Shown here one piece after another: positions 55,925-64,000 of a stretch of DNA of 64,000 bases. The stretch's first letter is position 1; every line of letters starts with the position of its first letter. The position numbers were made by a program, and so were the translations under genes. The stretch lies in contig JAVSML010001066.1 in NCBI GenBank assembly GCA_038503035.1, forward strand, positions 186,001 to 250,000, read 5' to 3'. The DNA comes from Crocodylus rhombifer (lineage: Eukaryota; Chordata; Crocodylia; Crocodylidae). Below the pieces are notes generated by a model, which was not told the DNA's origin, ran no database searches, and saw only the letters and a program-made list of their open reading frames with translations.

Positions 55925-58215
55925 GCTACTTCCAGCAAGCAGCTGGATGCTTCCAGAAAGGAGGGCATGCTGGCCATCAACCTCAAGTGGAAACCCCTGT
56001 GTGTGGCTGGGGAACCACGGGACTGGAAGGGGTGGGGCTTCTGGGCACATAAACCCAGTGTCTGAGGCCAAGAGGGCAGTCTTCCCCTGCATACTGGAGG
56101 AACAGGAGCTCCTGGGAGACGAGGGCTGCTGACTGACTGACAGGCAGCCTAGCCACCCAAGGGTGCTAGGATGAGAGGGGTCTAAGGGAGGTATGGTTTG
56201 AGGGTAACATTAATCCTGAGTAGAAAAGAGTTTTAGTTGTGAAGCAGCTTGTTGGTTTTTGTTATGTTTTGAGCTTGATACTGGAGGACTGGGTTGTTGC
56301 TGTGTGGGAGATCATAGTATCATAGTACTTAGGGCCAGAAGGGACCTAAACAGATCATCAAGTCTGACCCCCTGCCCTGGGCAGGAATGGGTGCCAGGGT
56401 CATATTACCCCAGCCAAGTATGTGTCCAGGCTCCTCTTGAAGACCCCCAAAGTAGAAGAGCCTCACTTGGGAGCCCATTCCAGCACCTGGCAGCCCTAAC
56501 TGTAAAGTAATGTCTCCTGATGTCCAGCCTGAACCTTCTCTTTAACAATTTGTGGCCATTATTCCTAGTAACCCTGGGTGGTGCCTGGGGGAACAGAGCC
56601 TCCCCTAATTCCTGCTGGTCCTTCCCTCTCCCTGGTGAGTTTGTAAACGGCCACCAGATCCCCTCTCAGCCTTCTCTTGTGGAGGCTGAAAGGGTTCAGG
56701 CCCTCTAGCCTCTCTTCATAGGGCCTGCTTTGCTGCCTCTTGACCATGTGAGTGGCCCTCCTCTGGACCCTCTCAATGCTAGCCACACCCCTCTTGAAGT
56801 GCAGTGCCCACAACTGGACACAGTACTCCAACTGTGGCCTGACCAATGCTGCATGGAGGAGAAGGAACACCTTCTTGGACCTGCTTGCGATGCATCTGTA
56901 GATGCATGACAAGGTGCTGGTAGCTCATGTTCACCCTGGAGTCAACAATGACTCCAAGATCCCTTTCTCCCACCATGTTGACAAGAAGGGTGTTCCTCAG
57001 TCAGTAGGTGTGTTGCTGGTTCCTTCTCCCTAAATGAAGCACCTTGCACTTGTCTGCGTTGAATTCCATTCTGTTGTCATCCACCCACCTCTGTAATTTG
57101 TATAGATCTAGCTAGATTCTGTCCCTCCCCTCCAGCATGCCCACCTCACCCTGCATCTTGGTGTCGTCAGTGAATTTGGACAACATGCATTCCACACCCA
57201 CATCCGGATCACTGATAAAGATGCTGAACAGTACAGGCCCTAGGACCGAGCCCTGTGGGATTCCACTGCCTGCATCCCTCCAGGCTGAAAACAACCTGTT
57301 CACCACCACCCTCTGGGTGTGACCATCTAGCCAATTTGCCACCCTTCTGACTGTGTAGGCATCAATGCTGCAGTCACCTAGTTTTTTTTTTAAGAGAATG
57401 CGGTAGGAAACTGTGTCAAAGGCCTTCTTAAAGTCCAGGAAGATGACATCCACCCTGACACGCTCATCCAGGGACTTTGTAACCTGATCATAAAAAGACA
57501 ACAAGTTAGTCAGATATGGAGGCCACAGAGGAGTGACTGGTATGGCATACTGACAGGCAGCCCAGCCTGTAGTCAGGGACCCAGAGGACTGTGGCTGACG
57601 CAGGGAGAGCAGTTTGACTTGGGGTTGGGGACCCAGAGGACTAGGGGCTAGACCAGAGCACAAGACAGGGTTCAGGGGTCTGAAGCATAAAAGTGCAAGA
57701 TGGGGTTGGGGCCTGGGAGCCAAGGTCCAGGGCAGTGGATCTGGGTTGAAGGAAGCAGCCAGAATAAAGGGGTCAAGGCCAGGAAGACTGAGGCCCAAAC
57801 AGTTTTTGGCTCTCAGAACCCAAACCTTTATGTTGGGTCTGGGGGTCCCCCTCCAGATGGATATGGAATAAAACTTGCAAGACATGGGCATGGCTACAAG
57901 GGAGGACAGAGACCATGAATATAGCTTATAAATCAACTGGTGCCCTGAGGCCTTGATTGGGCAAGGAGGGCTACAACTTAGTTCCCAAGGGGCAAGACTG
58001 GGGCCAGCCAGGTAGAATAGATACCCTGATAACTAAAGTAAACAAGGACTCACTCTGGGACTCTGAGGCAGACTCCATTAACACCAATATAGTTTCAGCA
58101 AGGCACGGTAGGAAAGGAAAAGGGAGGGTACCCCAAGGAGCTAGAGTTGAGGAAGGAGTTGTGCGACTACCAGGGGAGTGTCACAGCTGCCCTTGGAGGG
58201 GGTTCTGCTACAACC
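55925..58215 (+). mobile_element. Possible LTR-like unit split by CR1
   Basis: Left part: CACATAAACCCAGTGTCTG (TATA-like), GGAGGAACAGGAGCTCCTGG and TTGTTGGTTTTTGTTATGTT. Right part, after the CR1: GACCCAGAGGACT twice, CCAGAATAAAGGGG, GGAATAAAACTTGC, and GGAGTGTCACAGCTGCCC near 58180. The promoter- and polyadenylation-like words flank a clean CR1 insertion, and the left part resembles 45780-46260. The ends are unknown. Confidence 0.35.
56311..57513 (-). pseudogene. CR1 LINE, minus strand, RT part
   Basis: On the minus strand: LTNLLSFYDQVTKSLDERV, VDVIFLDFKKAFDTVSYRIL, RRVANWLDGHTQRVVV, SGIPQGSVLGPVLFSIFISD and FTDDTKMQGEVGMLEG, then the C-terminal region and the 3' end at 56311 (complement of CATAGTATCATAGTACTTAG). 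About 1.2 kb, with the RT catalytic-site FADD changed to FTDD. A frameshift near 56980-57110 separates the RT core from the C-terminal text (LVRPQLEYCVQLWALHFKRG). Confidence 0.92.
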
Positions 58216-59370
58216 TTCTATTACAGTGGTAGATAGTGGTGTCTTTTTTGTACAATATATGTACTAGTTTAACTTGTATAACAGATACAGTATGTATTTC
58301 TAAGATAGATTAATACTATCAAATTTTAATGTCTACCAATCTGGGCAATGGTGTGGATGGAGGGAACCTCACAGTGGAGGACTAATTCATCCCCAAACCA
58401 ATTTCAACATTTAGTAACAGATTTTTCATACTATCTGAAAATAGTAAATCTTGGACAGCCACAGCTTGTCACTCCTTGCCCATATCTGGAAAATACTATT
58501 TTGTGTTCTCCAACATAATTTTCAAAAAGTTTAAGAATGATACCTAGTATATTTTTGATGTCTCAGATACTGCTGTAAAATTACAAACTTCTAGTATGAA
58601 GAAAATGGTACTTTTAGGACACTTTTTACAGTGTGAATGTATGAAGGGTTGGTCAATCAGAAACCCAGTTTCTGCTCAGAAAGATTTTCTAAAATGTTTA
58701 TTAAATATTCTCATACCATATTCACAGTATAATCAGGTGCACATTTAGGGTGTTTACATGAACAGTAGTTAGTATAATTAGCACTAATGTTTCATGAATT
58801 TACCACAAGCTTTTGAAGAAAGAACAGAGAAAAGAACATCAGTAATTGCAGTGGCTGGTATATATTTCCAAGAAAATGAAGGAACATTTATGACAACTCA
58901 GAATGGTACAGAAGGAAGGGATATATCAAATTCACTTGCTCCTTATCAAAGACTGAGCATGCTGATGCTGACTGATAAATCCTGTCACTTAAAGTATAGC
59001 ATTTGAGAGCTTCATGTTTGCTGACATATATTAATAAGTAACATTTGCTGATAAGTAAATTGTATGTTTAGGCTGGATTGTTGGGCTTTTTCTTTGCATT
59101 GTGGCTAGTAAGGTTCTGTGGTGTATTTGTTTATTTAAAATACTTTAAAACATTTCTTCCATTCACCAGATACTTTGACAAGGAAAATGTGCTTGTATTT
59201 TAAAAGTCAATATAAAAATTAATGTTCAAAGTACAAATTGTAAGTATATCTATTTAAGTTGTCTACAGTAGTAAATTAAGAAGCTGTTTACCAGCATAAA
59301 ACTACCTAATCTGTTCATGGAAAAATGCTTGGGATATACCCAAGTTGTATATCTTGTTCAAAAAATGCTG
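58216..59370. other. No gene recognised
   Basis: AT-rich unique DNA. A 70-codon plus frame at 58794-59006 (with TEKRTSVIAVAGIYFQ) has no family or splice support. Confidence 0.45.
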
Positions 59371-59514
59371 CTTGGGCAGCTACATGGCATGGCCAAATGG
59401 CACTGTCATAGAAGGGGAAAATGTCACATCAGATATTTTTTCTGTGGGATTTCTACTTAAACCCAATAGCAGTGTGCTTACTAACATTTTAAACCCGTCT
59501 GATATCCTACTCTC

Positions 59515-60403
59515 TCTGACACTAAGCTATGGGGCGAAGTGGACACGCCGGAGGGCAGGGAACAGCTGCAAGCAGACCTGGACAGGTTAGACAAGTGGGC
59601 AGAAAACAACAGAATGCAGTTCAACAAGGAGAAATGCAAAGTGCTGCATCTAGGGAGGAAAAATGTCCAGCACACCTACAGCCTAGGAAATGACCTGCTG
59701 GGTGGCACGGAAGTGGAAAGGGATCTTGGAGTCCTAGTGGACTCCAAGATGAACATGAGTCGGCAGTGTGACGAAACCATCAGAAAAGCCAATGGCACTT
59801 TATCGTGCATCAGCAGATGCATGATAAATAGGTCCAAGGAGGTGATACTTCCCCTCTATCGGGCGCTGGTCAGACCGCAGCTGGAGTACTGCGTGCAATT
59901 CTGGGCGCCGCACTTCAAGAAGGATGCGGATAACCTGGAGAGGGTCCAGAGAAGGGCCACTCGTATGGTTAGGGGCCTGCAGGCCAAGCCCTATGAGGAG
60001 AGATTAGAGAAACTGGACCTTTTCAGCCTCCGCAAGAGAAGGTTGAGAGGCGACCTGGTGGCTGCCTATAAGTTCGTCAGGGGGGCACAGAAGGGAATTG
60101 GTGAGTATTTATTCACCAAGGCCCCCCCGGGGGTTACAAGAAATAATGGCCACAAGCTAGAGGAGAGCAGATTTAGATTAGATATTAGGAGGAACTTCTT
60201 CACAGTTCGAGTGGCCAAGGTCTGGAACGGGCTCCCAAGGGAGGTGGTGCTCTCCCCTACCCTGGGGGTATTCAAGAGAAGGTTGGATGTGTATCTAGCT
60301 GGGGTAATGTAGGCCCAGCACTCTTTCCTGCTTATGCAGGGGGTCGGACTCGATGATCTATTGAGGTCCCTTCCGACCCTAGCATCTATGAATCTATGAA
60401 TCT
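59515..60403 (+). pseudogene. CR1 LINE, youngest copy, C-terminal RT frame intact
   Basis: The frame begins directly inside the RT domain: DTKLWGEVDTPEGREQLQAD, so the 5' truncation lies just after the catalytic Asp pair. It then stays open to the natural stop: QFNKEKCKVLHLGRKNVQHT, EVILPLYRALVRPQLEYCVQ, SLRKRRLRGDLVAAYKFVRG, LGVFKRRLDVYLAGVM. A 3' UTR (GGTCGGACTCGATGATCTAT) and a CTATGAATCTATGAATCT tail end at about 60403. The intact roughly 265 codons and clean tail make this the most recent LINE insertion here. It is nonetheless inactive because it lacks ORF1, the endonuclease and most of the RT. Confidence 0.95.
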
Positions 60404-62871
60404 CATTATGCAGCTACTTGAGAAACTAATACAAACAAAAGAGCACTATTTTACAATGTTCTCTAATGCATTCACTGTAAAAATTAATTATAAAACATAT
60501 TTCTAAGTGAAGGAGCTAACCAGTGAGGATTTTTTTTTTGTTTTTATCTGCACTTAATTCTTAGGGGGTTAACATGCCTATTTCGAGGGTCCTGATTCTG
60601 CTGCCTAGATCACTTTCTGTTACAAACCAGAAAGGAACTTTTCATGAGTACAAACAGTAGTTCTTACCTAAGGGCTATAGTCATGAAAGGATTGAAATGT
60701 CACCAACTGCCATATTAGGCAGCTATACCTATCGCTTATTACCTCAACCTCATTTGGTTGCTCCAGAGATACCTGTAGTGCCCAGGCATCAAAGTTTCCA
60801 AGTGTAAAGTGCAAGGTCAGTAGCCTCTTTCAATCTTTCCTGCTGGAAGATGTTCCAGTTGCATGGCATAATTAAATATTCATTCGGTAAAAAAGAGAGC
60901 AAGTGTGACTGAGGAACCATCTACTTCAAAATACCTAAAATATACTGCAGTGGTTCCCCATCCCATAGCTTGTGGGCAACTTTTTGATGTTGCATGTGCC
61001 ACAGGAAATTCATTCTCTACTGCATCTCCTTACTGGAAAAAGGCGACTCTTTGAAGCTGCTGACTTGCATCTTTTTGTAATAACTGCTTAGATGCTGCTG
61101 CTCTGGTAATGGCCACAATGCAGAATCATCCGATACACTCCTTGCCACCCGTGTACTTCCTTTGTCCCAAGTGGCATAATATAAAGGTAAAGGTAATATA
61201 AATTGCTTTATGCCATGCGATGATAGCTGGACAACAGAAGGGCAGCCTGCAGCAATTTAGAATTCACTTTGGCTGCTGCAGTGGTGCAAATGGAATTCAG
61301 TGAGAGCCAGGAACTGGCCCTAGAAGTGCATAAGGCAAGGATAGAATCTGATTTATAATTTAATGGGGATTTTATTGATTGGAGAGGATTACTTTGTGCA
61401 TTTGGCTAATATTCTTGAGCCCTGCATTCAGAACACTCTGGTCTAATTCAGCTATCTAGAATCACCAGTCCCCTTTAAAGCTGTAATTGGACTTTCCAAA
61501 TTAAATGACCTCTAATTTGGATGGCCATGTCAATAACTTAATCAAGGTACAATAGCACAAGCAAGATGAAGAAAATCAGAGAGAGAGAAATGTAAAGACA
61601 TATACTTGCAATCAAGGAGTTTAAGGACCCTATTTATTTTCTTCCACATGCATAAAAAATAATGTAGGTTGACTCAAGGGCTTGGGGAAGGTGATGGGAT
61701 AATGAAGCAGGATTGGGCACAGGATATATTCATAGCTAGGTTGTTGATGCAGATTATACACAATCAGCACTCTATGCATGCTGTAGTTTTAACTTAACAC
61801 ACCATTTATTGACTTGGCAACCTCATATAGTTCTGTATTGCTCTCAGATAACTGTATACCTACGCTAAGGTTCTTTTGACCAACTTTCCCAAAAGCCTCT
61901 TCTTGCTTGTAGTGAAGGTACACAGGGGTGATTAGGAAACCTTATTTGTGCAATATGTCAGGTGGGTGAGGAAGAAACTTTATGGGCCCTTAAGCACAAT
62001 TAATTTAGGAAAGACCCAACTAATGTTGTGACAGATAAGGTAAGCAATACTTTCTTCATAGGGGTCAAATATTTTTCCAAGTTTTAAATCTTGTCCAACA
62101 ACACATTTCAAGGACCACCAAGCATATGCTTTGGACAGATTTTTCAGAGGATCCCAGAGGTAGGGGCTTGAATTTTCTGGTTCTTTTCACTTAGTATTAT
62201 TTCAAGTTAAACTCTAAAGAACTGACTTTGGTGAAGAAGCAAAACAGACTTGTGATGTATCATCCACTATTCTTTATCACCCTTAGAGGAAGGCAGGGCA
62301 AAAAGTTTCCAGCTATGAAGAGACTGGATTTGGCCTAGGGCATCTTGGGAAATCCCTGATAGAATCTCTTCTTCGCTATGCTGTGAATTCCCTAAACTAT
62401 ATTGGAGATCCTACCACCTGATTTACAGGGTGTAGTTCCTCTGCAGCACCTACTATTCACCAGGAGATTGTGGTTGCAAACAGTAAATTGTGGCAGGAAA
62501 AGTTTGCTGATCACCAATTTAGTCCATCTCTCTGCACTGCTATAAGGCAAACATTTAAAAAACCTGTTTTTTAGGGTGTTACTATGGTACTTGTTCCTAG
62601 AGGAGTACTATAGTATTCGTTCCTAGTACGCAAGGGATAGATTAAAAATAGGAGACATATGTATTTTAACACCTAAGTTACAATCACCCAGTGCAATTCA
62701 CTACCTCAAGTTAAGGGGGTCTGGTTCCTCTGTGCCAAAGCAGGGGGAGAATTGGGTGTTTTATGAATGCGATTTATGAAAATAGGCTACTGAGCTTCTA
62801 CAAGACTGGATAGATTCTGATTCAAATTTAGTTTAATGGGGGTTGAGACTAAATTTCCTACCTCCTAGAGG
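60404..62871. other. No gene or repeat recognised
   Basis: AT-rich unique DNA with no convincing frames. ACTATGGTACTTGTTCCTAG is partly repeated as ACTATAGTATTCGTTCCTAG near 62581-62617. Confidence 0.5.
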
Positions 62872-63111
62872 TTCTAGGGCCGTGGCTCCCAACCTTTTTT
62901 TATACAGGCATGGGAGTGGGACAGGGCACACTGAGCCAGCTGCCTCCCTCCTGGGGCTGCCCTGCTGTCCAGGCTTAACCCCGCATGTGACTGCTGGCGG
63001 CAGAAGTCACTTGCCTAGGCAGACAGATCCAGATCGAAGTAGGCGGGGCTTGTGTCATGACCTGGCAGCCATCCCTTTGTGGCCTGGTGGTTTGGAACCG
63101 CTGCTCCAGGG
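62872..63111. mobile_element. hAT MITE, 224 bp
   Basis: The element is 62880-63103. The left end CCGTGGCTCCCAACC and the right end GGTTTGGAACCGCTG are inverted (11 of 15), of the CAGTGGTTCCCAACC style. TTCTAGGG (62872-62879) and CTCCAGGG (63104-63111) match at 6 of 8, both differences being transitions, fitting an old hAT target duplication. Confidence 0.65.
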
Positions 63112-63309
63112 TACTGTACTTGGTATGGTGTTCTCAGTCTTTTAAGTTTTATCATATAAAACAATAATTGGAACAAGCAATGAAAGTCAGATCTCTCCCT
63201 TCCCAGATGAGTGCCCTAAATACTCTGCTGTAATTTAACTTTTCCTTTGGCCCAGTGCATATTTAAGTATTCCATACAAAGTACAAGAAGATTGGGAGAG
63301 CCTTGTCCT

Positions 63310-63420
63310 AGAATATCAGATAGCCTGGTGGATAAGGCACTTTCCAGAGAGTAGAAGATGTGGGCCCATGTAGAGAAAGAACCTGAACCTGGACCTCCCA
63401 CATCCTGGAAGGCTGTCTTG
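63310..63420 (+). repeat. MIR-like tRNA-derived SINE
   Basis: AGCCTGGTGGATAAGGCACT and TTTCCAGAGAGTAGAAGATG correspond to the tRNA-like head of MIR-type SINEs; the later CTGAACCTGGACCTCCCAC fits the box B side (GGTTCGAATCCC). Confidence 0.45.
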
Positions 63421-63584
63421 AATACTGGGTAAATGGGACACTTTCTCCTCTAGCTAATTCTTTGGGTAAAGTTAGATGTGCTTAGAGCATGCCTATGTGA
63501 CATGCCATGCACGTGATTCTATTCTGTGACTCCAAACTGGGGCTTAGGCAACAACTAAGTACCTAGCTACTTGGCAGAGTCATG

Positions 63585-63670
63585 ATGTAGGTAAGAAGCT
63601 GGGCCAAACTTACAATTAAGAAGCTTTCTGACTGTCTTGTGCTCTAACCACGGGACTGCGTAGCTTCTTT
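63585..63670 (-). repeat. MIR-like SINE head, minus strand
   Basis: On the minus strand, GCAGTCCCGTGGTTAGAGCA and ACAAGACAGTCAGAAAGC match the box A region of MIR-type SINEs. Confidence 0.4.
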
Positions 63671-64000
63671 AGTGCAAGATAAAAGTTTGGCAGTCTTCTA
63701 TATGTTACCTTTCCAAGAAGAAAAAGAGCCTTAACAAATGTTGGAGAACAAAATAACACAGGTAATTGTTAAAAGCTGGGCCATTTTTTTTATATTCTTA
63801 CAGGGATTCGCTTCTATTGTTTTTGACCTTCAATCTAAATCCGATGTTGAAGAGTAGTGGGACTGCCAACCTTTCAGTAACAAAACAAGTCACCTGATCT
63901 CCAGTGGCCCACAGATAAACCTCTGAGATCCCTTCTAATATTACACCTCCCACAAAGCAGCAATGTGTTAAGCCAGCTTCTTTTTTCATTATTAAATCAT

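Noticed and set aside
1..64000. CRISPR arrays, bacterial operons or phage-like gene clusters
   Set aside because: No direct repeats with regular unique spacers, no ribosome-binding-site-led gene chains and a vertebrate repeat landscape throughout.

Overview
This is vertebrate nuclear DNA, most likely from a crocodilian (alligator or crocodile); a turtle is the main alternative. The CR1 LINE copies are reptile/bird-type. Their 3' ends carry the CR1 signature (a line about directing the reader to 'GGTCGGACTCGATGATC' followed by a tail of CTATGAAT-type repeats). There are many hAT and Harbinger-like miniature elements with the GGGCATGTCTACAC terminus, plus old MIR-type SINEs. No bacterial operons, CRISPR arrays, rRNA or convincing tRNA genes were seen. 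One 10-N assembly gap lies inside a microsatellite.

No host protein-coding gene can be established. The window reads as intergenic or deep-intronic DNA, a graveyard of transposons in nested layers. The only host-like coding signals are a few isolated exon-like segments with good splice sites. They are 30456-30517 and 30661-30787 on the plus strand and 39375-39621 on the minus strand. I recognise no protein in them, so they are low-confidence candidates.

Layout. 0-5 kb: unique DNA, a MIR-like SINE, two decayed hAT pieces, an (AG)n tract, a 90-bp VNTR and a 23-bp hairpin. 5.2-6.3 kb: CR1. 6.7-10.3 kb: MITEs and the first copy of a 360-bp duplicated segment. 10.6-12.05 kb: a solo LTR with perfect 5-bp target duplication that carries a TATA box, a pentanucleotide array and a 40-bp minisatellite. 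12.2 kb: a near-perfect 29-bp hairpin. 13.0-13.8 kb: the second copy of the duplication and a 521-bp solo LTR. 15.1-16.2 kb: a third LTR-like unit with a (CTGTAG)n array. 18.7-25.2 kb: MITE families. 26.6-29.1 kb: a palindromic foldback-like hAT element, split by a CR1. 32.5 kb: a Tigger-like element. 33.4-34.8 kb: an unidentified CpG-rich block with a 208-codon frame. 37.0-38.95 kb: a decayed Harbinger transposase gene. 41.9 and 43.5 kb: hAT elements with perfect 8-bp target duplications. 47.5-51.1 kb: a CR1 split by a 2.7-kb hAT that itself seems to hold an LTR. 53.7-58.2 kb: a hAT, CR1 fragments and an LTR-like unit split by CR1. 59.5-60.4 kb: the best-preserved CR1. 62.9-63.7 kb: a hAT and MIR-like SINEs.

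The most unusual object is the 2.5-kb hAT element at 26600-29095. Both of its arms are built from diverged tandem units of about 150 bp, in opposite orientation, a Foldback-like architecture. I see no new enzymatic or defence system. The long frames in GC-rich places (4.3-5.1 kb, 11 kb, 20.5 kb, 37-38 kb, 48.7 kb, 54 kb) are by-products of repeats or of base composition.
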